A DNA stretch of 64,000 nucleotides from the NCBI RefSeq assembly GCF_003173615.1, contig NZ_QGNA01000002.1:434001-498000 (forward strand), written 5' to 3'. The stretch comes from Falsiroseomonas bella (GTDB lineage Bacteria > Pseudomonadota > Alphaproteobacteria > Acetobacterales > Acetobacteraceae). Both the position numbers and the translations under genes were made by a program. Positions 24,084-33,094 of this stretch are shown piece after piece. Position 1 is the stretch's first letter; each line of letters begins with the position of its first letter. The notes beneath the pieces are model-generated. The model was not told the origin of the DNA. It saw nothing but the letters and a program-made list of their open reading frames with translations, and did not search any database.

Positions 24084-25394
24084 ATGACAGCTGCCGCCAT
24101 CCTGCTCGCCGCCGGCCAGGGCACGCGGATGAAATCCGCCCTGCCGAAGACGCTGCACCCCCTCGCCGGAAGGCCCATGGTCCGCCACCTGCTGGCCGCC
24201 GTGGAGCAGGCCTTCGACCGCGCGGTCGTCGTGGTCGGCCCCGACATGCCCGCGCTGGAGAAGGCTGCGGCGCCGCACCCGACCGTGGTGCAGCGGGAGA
24301 GGCTCGGCACCGGCCATGCCGCGCTGCAGGCCATGCCGCTGCTCGAAGGCTTCGCCGGCGACGTGGCGGTGCTCTATGCCGACAACGCGCTGATCTCCGC
24401 CGCCACCATGCACAAGCTGCGCGCGGCGCGGGCCAAGGCCGGGCTGGCGCTGCTGGCCATGCGGCCGGCCGACCCGGCGAAGTATGGCCGCGTGCTGACC
24501 GATGGAACCGGCGCGGTGACGCGCATCGTCGAATACGCCGATGCGACGGACGAGCAACGGGCGGTCGGCCTGTGCAATGCCGGCGTGGTCTGCGCCGCCG
24601 CGCCGGACCTGCTCCGCTGGCTGGGCCAGGTGCGGAACGACAACCGCCAGGGCGAATACTACCTGACCGACGTCGTCGCGATCGCGGCCGCCGAGGGCAT
24701 GCGCGTGGTGGCCGTGGAAGCGCCGGAGGCCGAGCTGCGCGGGATCAATTCCCGCGCCGAACTCGCCGAGGCCGAGGCCGAGGTGCAGCACGGGCTGCGC
24801 CGCGCCGCGATGGAGAACGGCGCCACGCTGATCCAGCCCGAGAGCGTGACGCTCAGCCACGACACGGTGCTCGGCCGCGACGTGACCATCGGCCCGAATG
24901 TCGTCTTCGCCCCCGGCGTGACGGTGGAGGACGAGGTCGAGATCCGCCCGTTCAGCCATCTGGAAGGCTGCGTCGTGCGGCGCGGCGCGGTGATCGGCCC
25001 TTTCGCGCGGCTGCGCCCCGGCACCGTGGTCGGGCCATCCGCCCATGTCGGCAATTTCGTGGAGCTGAAGGCCGCCGTGCTGGGGGAGGGGGCGAAGGCC
25101 AACCACCTGACCTATCTCGGCGATGCCGAGATCGGTGCGCGCGCGAACATCGGCGCAGGCACCATCACCTGCAACTATGACGGCGTGAACAAGCACCGCA
25201 CGGTGATCGGGGAGGGCGCCTTCATCGGTTCCGACACGGCGCTGGTCGCGCCCGTCACGGTCGGCGCGCGCGCGATCACGGCTGCGGGAAGCGTGATCAC
25301 CGAGGGTGTGCCGGACGACGCGATGGCGATCGCGCGCGGCCGTCAGGTGAACAAGGAAGGCCGCGGTTTCAAGGGCAAGAAGCCCGGCCGCTGA
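24084..25394 (+). CDS. glmU: Bifunctional UDP-N-acetylglucosamine pyrophosphorylase / glucosamine-1-phosphate N-acetyltransferase
   Basis: 436 residues. N-terminal uridyltransferase: LAAGQGTRMKSALPKTLHPL, AVLYADNALIS, NDNRQGEYYLTDVV. From ~residue 255 a left-handed beta-helix of hexapeptide repeats carrying RPFSHLEGCVV and KANHLTYLGDAEIGARANIG, the acetyl-CoA/active-site region, and CNYDGVNKHRTVIG. Makes UDP-GlcNAc for peptidoglycan and lipid A. Slightly shorter than the E. coli protein. Spaced 81 bp from divergent gph. Confidence 0.96.
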   Translation: MTAAAILLAAGQGTRMKSALPKTLHPLAGRPMVRHLLAAVEQAFDRAVVVVGPDMPALEKAAAPHPTVVQRERLGTGHAALQAMPLLEGFAGDVAVLYADNALISAATMHKLRAARAKAGLALLAMRPADPAKYGRVLTDGTGAVTRIVEYADATDEQRAVGLCNAGVVCAAAPDLLRWLGQVRNDNRQGEYYLTDVVAIAAAEGMRVVAVEAPEAELRGINSRAELAEAEAEVQHGLRRAAMENGATLIQPESVTLSHDTVLGRDVTIGPNVVFAPGVTVEDEVEIRPFSHLEGCVVRRGAVIGPFARLRPGTVVGPSAHVGNFVELKAAVLGEGAKANHLTYLGDAEIGARANIGAGTITCNYDGVNKHRTVIGEGAFIGSDTALVAPVTVGARAITAAGSVITEGVPDDAMAIARGRQVNKEGRGFKGKKPGR

Positions 25395-25447
25395 CAGGCC
25401 CCGGCGAGGCGCCTATCTTCCCCCGACCAAAGGGAAGGAAGGCCGCC

Positions 25448-26926
25448 ATGCTCGACACCGCCGCAAAGCTTCCGCTGAAGGATCCCGATCTCTTCCGGCA
25501 GGCCAACCTGATCGGCGGGAAGTGGGTGCAGGCCGACAGCGGCAAGACCACCGCCGTACGCAACCCCGCCACCGGCGAGGTGGTTGGCCATGTCCCCGCG
25601 CTCTCCGCCGTCGAGACGCGCCGCGCCATCGAGGCCGCTCAGGAGGCCTTTGCCGGCTGGCGCGCGATGCTGGCCAAGGACCGCGCGGTGATCCTGCGCA
25701 GGCTGAACGATATGATGCTGGCCAATGCCGAAGACCTCGCCGCCATCATGACCGCGGAGCAGGGCAAGCCGCTGGCCGAGAGCAAGGGCGAGATCGCCTA
25801 TGCGGCCAGCTTCATCGAGTGGTTCGCCGAGGAAGGGAAACGCATCTACGGCGACACCATCCCGCAGAACGCCAAGGGCCGCCGCATCCTGGTGCTGAAG
25901 GAGCCGATCGGCGTCTTCGCCGCCATCACGCCCTGGAATTTCCCGGCCGCGATGATCACGCGCAAGGCCGGCCCGGGCTGGGCCGCGGGCTGCACCGGCG
26001 TGATCCGCCCGGCCTCGCAGACGCCCTTCTCCGCGCTCGCGATCGGCGTGCTGGCGGAGCGCGCGGGCATGCCGCCCGGCGTCTGCAACATCATCACCGG
26101 GCCGAGCGGCGAGACGGGCGGCGAGCTGACCTCCAACCCGCTGGTGCGCAAGTTCAGCTTCACGGGCAGCACCGAGGTCGGGCGCAAGCTGCTGGAGCAA
26201 TGCGCCAAGACCATCAAGAAGACCTCCATGGAGCTCGGCGGCAACGCGCCCTTCATCGTCTTCGACGATGCGGACCTCGATGCCGCCGTGCAGGGCGCGA
26301 TGGCCAGCAAGTACCGCAACACCGGCCAGACCTGCGTCTGCGCCAACCGCATCCTGGTGCAGGACGGCGTCTATGACGCCTTCGCGGAGAAACTGAAGGC
26401 GGCGGTGGAAGCGCTGAAGGTCGGCAATGGCATGGAGCCCGGCGTGACGCAGGGCCCGCTGATCAACGCCGACGCGGTGGCGAAGGTGGAGGAACACATC
26501 GCCGACGCGACCTCCAAGGGCGCCAAGGTCATCACAGGCGGCAAGCGCCATTCGAAGGGCGGCAACTTCTTCGAGCCGACGCTGCTGGTGAACGTGCCCC
26601 CCGACGCACTGGTCTTCCGCGAGGAGACCTTCGGGCCGGTCGCGCCGCTCTTCCGCTTCAAGACGGAGGAGGAGGCGGTGAAGCTCGCGAACGCCTCCGA
26701 ATTCGGCCTCGCCGCCTATTTCTACGCCCGCGACGTGGGCCGCATCTTCCGCGTGGCGGAGGCGCTGGAGAGCGGCATCATCGGCATCAACGAGGGCATC
26801 ATCTCGACGGAAGTCGCGCCGTTCGGCGGTGTGAAGGAAAGCGGCCTGGGCCGCGAGGGCAGCAGATACGGGATCGAGGACTACCTCGAGATCAAATACC
26901 TGGCGCTCGGCGGGATCGGCGCCTGA
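25448..26926 (+). CDS. gabD: NAD(P)-dependent succinate-semialdehyde dehydrogenase family protein
   Basis: 492 residues, ALDH superfamily, closest in motif pattern to GabD. Seen: PWNFPAAMITRKAGP, SFTGSTEVGRKLL (cofactor loop), MELGGNAPFIVFDDADLD (general-base Glu), NTGQTCVCANR with catalytic Cys296, and ETFGPVAPL. Oddity: the usual KPAS motif reads VIRPASQTP, so the Lys that contacts the cofactor in characterised ALDHs is Arg187, and the preceding segment is GPGWAAGCTG rather than GPALAAGCT. GabD assignment is good at family level; the exact aldehyde is not certain. AAGGAAGG precedes the ATG. Confidence 0.88.
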   Translation: MLDTAAKLPLKDPDLFRQANLIGGKWVQADSGKTTAVRNPATGEVVGHVPALSAVETRRAIEAAQEAFAGWRAMLAKDRAVILRRLNDMMLANAEDLAAIMTAEQGKPLAESKGEIAYAASFIEWFAEEGKRIYGDTIPQNAKGRRILVLKEPIGVFAAITPWNFPAAMITRKAGPGWAAGCTGVIRPASQTPFSALAIGVLAERAGMPPGVCNIITGPSGETGGELTSNPLVRKFSFTGSTEVGRKLLEQCAKTIKKTSMELGGNAPFIVFDDADLDAAVQGAMASKYRNTGQTCVCANRILVQDGVYDAFAEKLKAAVEALKVGNGMEPGVTQGPLINADAVAKVEEHIADATSKGAKVITGGKRHSKGGNFFEPTLLVNVPPDALVFREETFGPVAPLFRFKTEEEAVKLANASEFGLAAYFYARDVGRIFRVAEALESGIIGINEGIISTEVAPFGGVKESGLGREGSRYGIEDYLEIKYLALGGIGA

Positions 26927-26935
26927 CGACGACAT

Positions 26936-26974
26936 CTCCCTCCCCCGCATCGCGGGGGAGGGTCGGGGAGGGGG
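26936..26974. repeat. Dispersed GC-rich palindromic repeat (copy 1)
   Basis: Perfect 11-bp stem CCCTCCCCCGC / GCGGGGGAGGG (26938-26962) with a 3-nt loop, followed by the tail TCGGGGAGGGGG. Same architecture as copies at 30.8, 37.2, 37.7, 40.5 and 57.1 kb. Lies between gabD and gor; the hairpin could also stop transcription. Confidence 0.85.
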
Positions 26975-27002
26975 CCGCGCTGCCTCCGGCTGAGAGGCAC
27001 GC

Positions 27003-28379
27003 ATGACCTACGACTTCGACCTTTTCGTCATCGGCGGTGGCTCGGGCGGCGTGCGCTGCGCGCGCATCGCCGCGAGCCACGGAGCCCGCGTCGGCGTCGC
27101 GGAGGAACGCTTCTGGGGCGGCACCTGCGTCAATGTCGGCTGCGTGCCGAAGAAGATCATGGTCAACGCCGCCGAATACGGCATGTGGGCCGCCGACGCC
27201 GCCGCCTTCGGCTGGCACATAGAGACGCATGGCCATGACTGGCGAAAGCTGGCCGCGGCGCGCGATGCGGAGGTCACGCGCCTCTCGGGCATCTACGACA
27301 AGCTGCTGAAGGGCGCCGGCGCCACCACCTTCGATGCCCGCGCCACCCTGCTCGATCCGCACACCATCCAGGTCGGCGAGCAGCGCGTGACCGCGGAGCG
27401 CATCGTCATCGCCACCGGCGGCCAGCCGCAGCGCCTGCCGATCCCGGGCGCGGAGCTCGGTCTGGTCTCCGACGACCTGTTCACCCTGAAGCAACTGCCG
27501 AAGCGCGTCGCCGTGCTCGGCTCCGGCTACATCGCGGTGGAATTCGCCTGTCTGCTGCGCGGCCTCGGCGCGGAGGTGGACCTGGTCTATCGTGCCTCGC
27601 TCCCGCTGCGCGGCTTCGACGACGACATCCGCGCCGCGCTGGCCGAGGCGCTGACCGCGCAGGGCATCCGCCTTAACTCCGACGTGTCGCCCACCCGCAT
27701 CACCCGCGCCGACAACGAGCTGCTGCTCGGCCTGTCCACGAATTTCGTGCGGGAGGTGGATGCGGTGTTCTTCTGCACCGGCCGCGTGCCCTACACCCAG
27801 GGCCTCGGGCTCGAGGCGGCCGGCGTGGAGACCGACGCCAACGGCGCCATCGTCGTGGACGACGACCACGCGACCAGCGCGAAGCACATCTACGCCATCG
27901 GCGACGTCATCCACCGCGTGAACCTCACCCCCATGGCGACCGCGGTCGGCCATGCGCTTGCCGACACGCTCTATGGCGGCAAGCCGCGCAAGGCGAGCTA
28001 CGCGAATGTTCCCTCCGCCGTCTTCACCTCGCCCCCCATCGGCACCGTCGGCCTGACGGAAGCCGAGGCCGCGGCGCGGGGCCCGGTGGACATCTACCTC
28101 ACGCGCTTCACGCCGATGCGCCACACCATCAGCAAGCGCGAGGGCCGCAAGACCGTGATGAAGCTGGTGGTCGACCAGAAGACGCAGCGGATCCTCGGCG
28201 CCCATATGCTGGGGGAGGATGCGGCCGAGATCATGCAGGGCATCGGCATTGCCGCGGTGATGGGTGCCACCAAGCAGGATTTCGACCGCACCATCGGCAT
28301 CCACCCGACCGCGGCGGAGGAATTCGTCACGCTGCGCACCCGCGCACGGGAAGCGGGCGTGCAGGCCGCGGCCGAGTAG
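27003..28379 (+). CDS. gor: Glutathione-disulfide reductase
   Basis: 458 residues. FAD-binding GGGSGGVRCARIAA, redox-active disulfide GGTCVNVGCVPKK (~residues 40-52), NADPH domain LGSGYIAVEFACLLRGLG followed by VYRASLPLRGFD with an Arg expected for NADPH 2'-phosphate, and C-terminal dimer motif IGIHPTAAEEFVTLR containing the active-site His-Glu pair. Regenerates glutathione in the cytoplasm; partner systems nearby include a monothiol glutaredoxin gene at 44.3 kb. Confidence 0.95.
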   Translation: MTYDFDLFVIGGGSGGVRCARIAASHGARVGVAEERFWGGTCVNVGCVPKKIMVNAAEYGMWAADAAAFGWHIETHGHDWRKLAAARDAEVTRLSGIYDKLLKGAGATTFDARATLLDPHTIQVGEQRVTAERIVIATGGQPQRLPIPGAELGLVSDDLFTLKQLPKRVAVLGSGYIAVEFACLLRGLGAEVDLVYRASLPLRGFDDDIRAALAEALTAQGIRLNSDVSPTRITRADNELLLGLSTNFVREVDAVFFCTGRVPYTQGLGLEAAGVETDANGAIVVDDDHATSAKHIYAIGDVIHRVNLTPMATAVGHALADTLYGGKPRKASYANVPSAVFTSPPIGTVGLTEAEAAARGPVDIYLTRFTPMRHTISKREGRKTVMKLVVDQKTQRILGAHMLGEDAAEIMQGIGIAAVMGATKQDFDRTIGIHPTAAEEFVTLRTRAREAGVQAAAE

Positions 28380-28393
28380 CGCCTCCGCCGGCG

Positions 28394-28924
28394 TCAGCCC
28401 GGCATCCGCCGGTCGTATTCCGCGCGGAGCCGGCTCCAGCCCTCCCAGAAGGAGGCCGGCGTCCAGCCCTCGGCGATCGCGACCAGGATGTCGAGATGCA
28501 TGTGCCAGCCGGCGCCGACATTCAGCAGCGTCGCGCGGTCCGGCGCGCCGCGATGCACCAGCGTCAGCAGCACCCGCTCGCCGCGCGGCTCCAGCGTGAA
28601 GGAGACCTCGCCCGTCTCGCCCCAGGCGATCACCAGTCGGCGGGGCGGGTCGAGCGCGAGGATGCGGCTTTGCATGCGCTGCTCGGCGGGGAAGTCCGCC
28701 GGGCGCTGGCCGGGCGCGGAGAGGTCGTCGTTGCGCCAGACCAGCTCGAAGGGCGCAGCCGCCTTCAGGGTCATCTCGCCCGCCGCCAGCCACTTCCGGC
28801 GCAACTCGCTCTCCGTCAGATAGGCCCAGACCCGCTCCATTGGTCCGGGAAGGATCCGCTGGAAGGTCAGCGTCCCGGGCTCGGTCAGGACGCCATGCGC
28901 GTCCAGCGCGGCGATGTCGTTCAT
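28394..28924 (-). CDS. SRPBCC (AHSA1-type) family protein
   Basis: 176 residues. START-like helix-grip fold: LTFQRILPGPMERVWAYLTE at the N terminus, FELVWRNDD, LVIAWGETGEVSFTLEP and the C-terminal GWHMHLDILVAIAEGW helix. Function of such stand-alone AHSA1 proteins is generally unknown (hydrophobic ligand binding presumed). The ATG overlaps the stop of the ArsR-type regulator (ATGA), a very common gene pair in bacteria in which the regulator controls both genes. Confidence 0.9.
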   Translation of the reverse strand: MNDIAALDAHGVLTEPGTLTFQRILPGPMERVWAYLTESELRRKWLAAGEMTLKAAAPFELVWRNDDLSAPGQRPADFPAEQRMQSRILALDPPRRLVIAWGETGEVSFTLEPRGERVLLTLVHRGAPDRATLLNVGAGWHMHLDILVAIAEGWTPASFWEGWSRLRAEYDRRMPG

Positions 28925-29286
28925 CGGTCGTCTCCGTCCTTGGTGGGTGGGGCGGCCGCGTCTTCCTCCCGAAGGAGGCGTTCGAGCGCATCCAGGCGGC
29001 CGGTCCAGAAGCGCTCGTAGAAGCCGAGCCATTCGTGCGCATGCGACAGCGGCGCGGGTTCGAGCCGGCAGAGATGCGTCCGCCCGCGCACCTCGCGCCG
29101 GATCAGCCCCGCGCCCTCCAGCGCCTTGATGTGCTTCGACGCCGCCGCGAGCGAGATCGGGAAGGGGGCGGCGAGCTGGCTCACCGTGCGTTCGCCCTCC
29201 GCCAGCTCGCGCAGCATGCGGCGCCGGGTCGCGTCGCCGAGGGCGTGGAAGACGGCATCGAGGGGCGGGGCGTGTCGCTCAACCAT
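28921..29286 (-). CDS. ArsR family transcriptional regulator
   Basis: 121 residues. Winged HTH: DAVFHALGDATRRRMLRELA, then SQLAAPFPISLAAASKHIKA (recognition helix region) and GLIRREVRGRTHLCRLEP (wing). No Cys metal site of the classical ArsR type; it belongs with the regulators paired to SRPBCC genes. Start at 29286 rather than the longer frame because the HTH begins there and a candidate operator spans the start codon. Predicted autorepressor of the two-gene operon. Confidence 0.92.
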   Translation of the reverse strand: MVERHAPPLDAVFHALGDATRRRMLRELAEGERTVSQLAAPFPISLAAASKHIKALEGAGLIRREVRGRTHLCRLEPAPLSHAHEWLGFYERFWTGRLDALERLLREEDAAAPPTKDGDDR

Positions 29287-29294
29287 GTCGTTGA
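29279..29294. promoter_or_regulatory. Candidate ArsR operator, site 1 (over the start codon)
   Basis: Inverted repeat TCAAC-N6-GTTGA, perfect in both arms, covering the start codon of the ArsR-type gene. An identical-arm copy lies exactly 40 bp away (29319-29334). Typical autoregulatory placement. Confidence 0.65.
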
Positions 29295-29318
29295 ATATCG
29301 AGCCCCGCGCCCGAACAG

Positions 29319-29334
29319 TCAACCGATTTGTTGA
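29319..29334. promoter_or_regulatory. Candidate ArsR operator, site 2
   Basis: Second TCAAC-N6-GTTGA inverted repeat, 40 bp upstream of site 1 (about four helical turns, same DNA face). The downstream flank AT is also shared. Falls in the expected promoter region of the ArsR-SRPBCC operon. Confidence 0.65.
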
Positions 29335-29449
29335 ATGATGACCATCACGGCCGTGTGCCACGCGGCGCCGCCCCCGCAACGCTGCGATTTGCCAAGCCAC
29401 ACGGCCCCGCTATGGTCGGCCTGCCAGATTGCAGACACGGTGGACAATC

Positions 29450-30829
29450 ATGCCTACGCGCGCGTGGAGCCCGGATTCCTGGCGGGCCATGCCGATCCGT
29501 CAGGTTCCCGACTATCCCGACCAAGCCCGGCTGCGGGCCATGGAGGAGAAGGTCGGCCGATTTCCCCCGCTGGTTTTTGCAGGTGAGGCGGACCGGCTGA
29601 AGGCGCATCTCGCCAAGGCCGGGGACGGCAGCGCCTTCGTGCTGCAGGGCGGCGATTGCGCGGAGAGCTTCGCCGAATTCCACGCCAACACCATCCGCGA
29701 CACGTACCGCGTGCTGCTGCAGATGGCGGTCGTGCTGACCTTCGGCGCCTCCCTGCCGGTGGTGAAGCTCGGCCGCATGGCCGGCCAGTTCGCCAAGCCG
29801 CGCTCCTCCGACACCGAGACGGTGGGCGAGACGACGCTGCCCTCGTATCGCGGCGACATCATCAACGGCCCCGATTTCACCGCCGAGGCGCGCATCCCCG
29901 ATCCCGGCCGGATGGAGTTCGCCTATCTCCAGTCGGCCGCCACGCTGAACCTGCTGCGCGCCTTCTCGACGGGCGGCTATGCCGACCTGCACGAGGTGCA
30001 TCGCTGGAACCTCGACTTCGCCAAGCGCAGCCCGCTCGCCGGCCGCTACGAGGATCTTGCGGTGCGCATCGACGAGACGCTGCGCTTCATGGGTGCGTGC
30101 GGGATGTCCGACCTGCCGCAGGTGCGGGAGACGGAGTTCTACACCTCCCACGAATCCCTGCTGCTGCCGTTCGAGGAGGCGATGACGCGCCAGCCCTCGA
30201 CGCATCCGGGCCGGCATTATGCTTGCAGCGCCCACTTCCTATGGATCGGCGACCGCACGCGCCAGCCGGACGGCGCGCATGTCGAGTTCATGCGCGGCGT
30301 CGCCAACCCGATCGGCATGAAGGTCGGCCCGACGATGGAGCCGGATGAGCTGGTGAAGCTCACCGAGATCCTGAACCCGGCGAACGAGAAGGGAAGGCTG
30401 ACGCTGATCTCCCGCATGGGGGCGGAGAAGGTGGAGGCCAAGCTGCCGCCGCTGCTGCGCGCCGTGAAGAAGGCGGGGCGCAACGTGGTCTGGATCTGCG
30501 ACCCGATGCATGGCAACGGCGTGAAGGCCGGCGCCTACAAGACGCGCAGCTTCGACGCGATCCTCGCCGAGGTGAAGGGCTTCTTCGACGGCCACGCGGC
30601 GGAGGGCACCATCCCCGGCGGCGTGCATGTCGAGATGACCGGGCAGAACGTCACCGAATGCCTCGGCGGCGCGCACAAGCTGGTGGAGGCCGATCTGGCC
30701 CGCAACTACGCGACCTTCTGCGACCCGCGGCTGAACGCCGAACAGTCGCTCGAGCTCGCCTTCCTCATCGCGGAGGAGCTGAAGGCCCGCCGGCCCGCAT
30801 CGGTGGTGCCCGCCCAGGCCGCGCAATGA
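29450..30829 (+). CDS. Class II 3-deoxy-7-phosphoheptulonate (DAHP) synthase
   Basis: 459 residues, typical of the plant-like class II enzyme (type I/AroF forms are ~350). Condenses PEP and erythrose-4-phosphate, the first step of the shikimate pathway. Seen: [18 protein letters not shown] (N-terminal family motif), [62 protein letters not shown] and [16 protein letters not shown], which hold the PEP- and metal-binding residues. Start at 29450 is supported by GGTGGA 6-7 nt upstream; a TTG at 29429 is less likely. Confidence 0.95.
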   Translation: MPTRAWSPDSWRAMPIRQVPDYPDQARLRAMEEKVGRFPPLVFAGEADRLKAHLAKAGDGSAFVLQGGDCAESFAEFHANTIRDTYRVLLQMAVVLTFGASLPVVKLGRMAGQFAKPRSSDTETVGETTLPSYRGDIINGPDFTAEARIPDPGRMEFAYLQSAATLNLLRAFSTGGYADLHEVHRWNLDFAKRSPLAGRYEDLAVRIDETLRFMGACGMSDLPQVRETEFYTSHESLLLPFEEAMTRQPSTHPGRHYACSAHFLWIGDRTRQPDGAHVEFMRGVANPIGMKVGPTMEPDELVKLTEILNPANEKGRLTLISRMGAEKVEAKLPPLLRAVKKAGRNVVWICDPMHGNGVKAGAYKTRSFDAILAEVKGFFDGHAAEGTIPGGVHVEMTGQNVTECLGGAHKLVEADLARNYATFCDPRLNAEQSLELAFLIAEELKARRPASVVPAQAAQ

Positions 30830-30843
30830 GCGACGTCGGCTTG

Positions 30844-30882
30844 CCCTCTCCCCCCGCAGGGGGGAGAGGGTTGGGTGAGGGG
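30844..30882. repeat. Dispersed GC-rich palindromic repeat (copy 2a)
   Basis: Perfect 12-bp stem CCCTCTCCCCCC / GGGGGGAGAGGG with loop GCA, then tail TTGGGTGAGGGG. Nearly identical to the copy at 40485. First half of an inverted pair with 30923-30963. Confidence 0.85.
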
Positions 30883-30922
30883 CGCAGCGGCGTCGGGTGC
30901 GGTGTCCGCGTCCATCCCGACG

Positions 30923-30963
30923 CCCCCCTCACCCGGCCTCTCTCCCCTGCGGTGGGAGAGGGG
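30923..30963. repeat. Dispersed GC-rich palindromic repeat (copy 2b, inverted)
   Basis: Reads as the reverse complement of copy 2a: tail CCCCTCACCC first, then CTCTCCCC-TGCGG-TGGGAGAGGGG. A further fragment GTGGTGGGAGAGGGA (30970-30984) follows and runs up to the start of the next gene, where it may serve as part of its ribosome site. Confidence 0.8.
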
Positions 30964-30994
30964 ATTCCCGTGGTGGGAGAGGGACCCTGCCGGC

Positions 30995-32152
30995 ATGGCT
31001 GAAAACCAGCCCGGCGCTGACGACGCCTCGATCGCCGCGCGGACCGACAGCTACTTCAACCGCACCAAGGCGATCGTCACCCGCTTCGGCGATTGCCGCG
31101 TGACCTACGCGGTGTTCCTCCGCCGCCCCGTGGTTTCCGCGCCGCGGCTCGCCATCGGCTGGCTGCAGGCCGTGGCGCGGGAGCGGAATACGCGCTTCGA
31201 CATCGAGGTGATGCACGAGGAAGGCGCCTGGGTCGGCGCCGGCGATCCGATCTTCTACCTGTCCGGCTCCTTCGCGCAGCTGGTGGATCTCGAGACGATC
31301 ATCCTGCAGAAGCTCGGCGCGGCCTGCGTCGCCGCGCACAACGCCTACCAGATGTGCTGCGAGCTGCCCGGCGTCGCCTTCCTGGCCATGGAGGCGCGGC
31401 ACTGCGCCGGGCAGGAGATGCAGGAGATGATGGCCTATGCCGCCAGCGTCGGCGGCGCCGCGGCGAAGCGGGAAGGGGCCAAGGGCTTCGTCGGCAACGC
31501 CAATGACGCGACCGCCCATTGGTTCGGGCCGGGCCGCGGGCGTGGCACCATGCCGCATGCCCTGATCGGCTATGCGGGCTCCACGTTGCGCGCGGCCGAG
31601 ATGTTCCACGCCACCTTCCCCGACCAGGACCTGACCGTGCTGACCGACTATTTCGGGCGCGAGGTCACGGACGGGCTGGAGGTGTGCCGCCGCTTCCCCG
31701 ACCTCGCCGCCGCGGGGCGGATGGCGGTTCGGCTCGACACCCATGGCGGCCGCTTCATGGAGGGGCTCGACCCGGCGGAATCCTACGCCGTGCTGGAACG
31801 CCACGCGCCCCAGGCGGTGCGCCGCTACCGCAGCGAGACGGAACTGCGCCACCTGGTCGGCACGGGCGTCTCCGCCGCCGCGATCTGGCGCATGCGGGAG
31901 GCGCTGGACGAGGCCGGCTTCCCGAAGGTGCGCATCGTCGCCTCCTCCGGCTTCGGCGTGCAGAAATGCCGGGTGATGGCTGAGGCCAAGGCGCCGCTCG
32001 ACGTGGTCGGCACCGGCAGCTTCATACCCGATGCCTGGTCGGAGACCTACGCCACCGCCGACATCGTGGACTATGACGGCCAGGCGCGGGTGAAGGTCGG
32101 CCGCGAGTTCCTGCTGCGCCACAGTGGCGGGCGGAAGCGCAACGCCGGATGA
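30995..32152 (+). CDS. Nicotinate phosphoribosyltransferase family protein
   Basis: 385 residues. Type II phosphoribosyltransferase fold: N-terminal TDSYFNRTKAIVTRFGD, GDPIFYLSGSFAQLVDLETI, AAHNAYQM, MEARHCAGQEMQ, RLDTHGGRFMEG and VVGTGSFIPDAW, a phosphate-binding turn near the C terminus. Salvages nicotinate to nicotinate mononucleotide for NAD synthesis. Shorter than E. coli PncB, as in a group of alphaproteobacterial homologues. Start at 30995 is the first ATG after the palindromic repeats. Confidence 0.85.
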   Translation: MAENQPGADDASIAARTDSYFNRTKAIVTRFGDCRVTYAVFLRRPVVSAPRLAIGWLQAVARERNTRFDIEVMHEEGAWVGAGDPIFYLSGSFAQLVDLETIILQKLGAACVAAHNAYQMCCELPGVAFLAMEARHCAGQEMQEMMAYAASVGGAAAKREGAKGFVGNANDATAHWFGPGRGRGTMPHALIGYAGSTLRAAEMFHATFPDQDLTVLTDYFGREVTDGLEVCRRFPDLAAAGRMAVRLDTHGGRFMEGLDPAESYAVLERHAPQAVRRYRSETELRHLVGTGVSAAAIWRMREALDEAGFPKVRIVASSGFGVQKCRVMAEAKAPLDVVGTGSFIPDAWSETYATADIVDYDGQARVKVGREFLLRHSGGRKRNAG

Positions 32153-33045
32153 GCCTCGCCGCCACGGCGGATCCGGCGCGCGAGCGGCGCATCGGATACA
32201 TCTGTGCGATCGCCGTGCTCTTCGTCTGGGTCGGCTTCCTGCTGGCCGCGCGGCTGTCCGTGAAGCAGGCAATGACGCCCTGGGACGTCGCGGCGCTGCG
32301 CTATGCCGGCGCCTTCGCCGGCGCCTTGCCGCTCGCGATGCTGCTCGGCTGGCCGCGCCTGCCGCGCCGGCGCATCGCGGCGATCGTCGCCACCGCGTCC
32401 CTGGGGTTCCCGCTGTTCTGCTATGCCGGCTTCGCCTTCGCGCCGGTCTCGCATGCCGGGGTGATGAATGCCGGGATGCTGCCCTTCCTGACGGCCGCGC
32501 TCGGCGCGATCTGGCTGAACGAGGCCTGGACGCGCCGCCGCGCCCTTTCGCTGGCGGTGGTCGCCTGCGGCGTGGCGCTGCTCGCCTTCGACACCTTCGG
32601 CGGCTACCCGGGTTCCTGGCGGGGCGACCTGCTGCTGCTGGCCGGCGCCTCCTCCTGGGCGGTCTACACGACGCTGGTGAAGCTCTGGGGGATCTCGGCG
32701 ATGGAGGCCACGCTCTCCGCCGCGCTCTGGGCGGCGCCGATCTACCTGCCGGTCTGGTGGCTGCTGCTGCCCTCCAATCTCGGCGCCGTGCCGCTCGGCG
32801 CGGCGGCCTTCCAGTTCGTCTACCAGGGGTTCTGCGCGGTGCTGCTGGCCGGCTTCCTGTTCACCCGCGCCGTCACTGCCCTCGGCGCGCCGCGCACCAC
32901 CACGATCACGGCGCTCGTTCCGGCGATGGCCGCGCTCGCGGCCTGGCCGCTGCTGGGCGAGGCGCTCGGCCTTGCCGGCCTCGTCGGGGTGGGGCTCGTC
33001 TCGGCCGGCATGATCCTTGGGGTCACTGGCCGCCTCGTGCGTTGA
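32149..33045 (+). CDS. DMT superfamily (EamA) transporter
   Basis: 298 residues with ten membrane helices in two EamA halves; examples are ICAIAVLFVWVGFLLAARLS and the helix FAFAPVSHAGVMNAGMLPFL, which carries the SHA-GV-N motif common near helix 4. Drug/metabolite exporter family; substrate unknown. ATGA overlap with the phosphoribosyltransferase gene indicates translational coupling, although a functional connection is not obvious. Confidence 0.9.
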   Translation: MSLAATADPARERRIGYICAIAVLFVWVGFLLAARLSVKQAMTPWDVAALRYAGAFAGALPLAMLLGWPRLPRRRIAAIVATASLGFPLFCYAGFAFAPVSHAGVMNAGMLPFLTAALGAIWLNEAWTRRRALSLAVVACGVALLAFDTFGGYPGSWRGDLLLLAGASSWAVYTTLVKLWGISAMEATLSAALWAAPIYLPVWWLLLPSNLGAVPLGAAAFQFVYQGFCAVLLAGFLFTRAVTALGAPRTTTITALVPAMAALAAWPLLGEALGLAGLVGVGLVSAGMILGVTGRLVR

Positions 33046-33094
33046 CGCAGAGCGCCGCCGGGCCGATCACCCGGCGCGATCAGGAGCAGGACGC

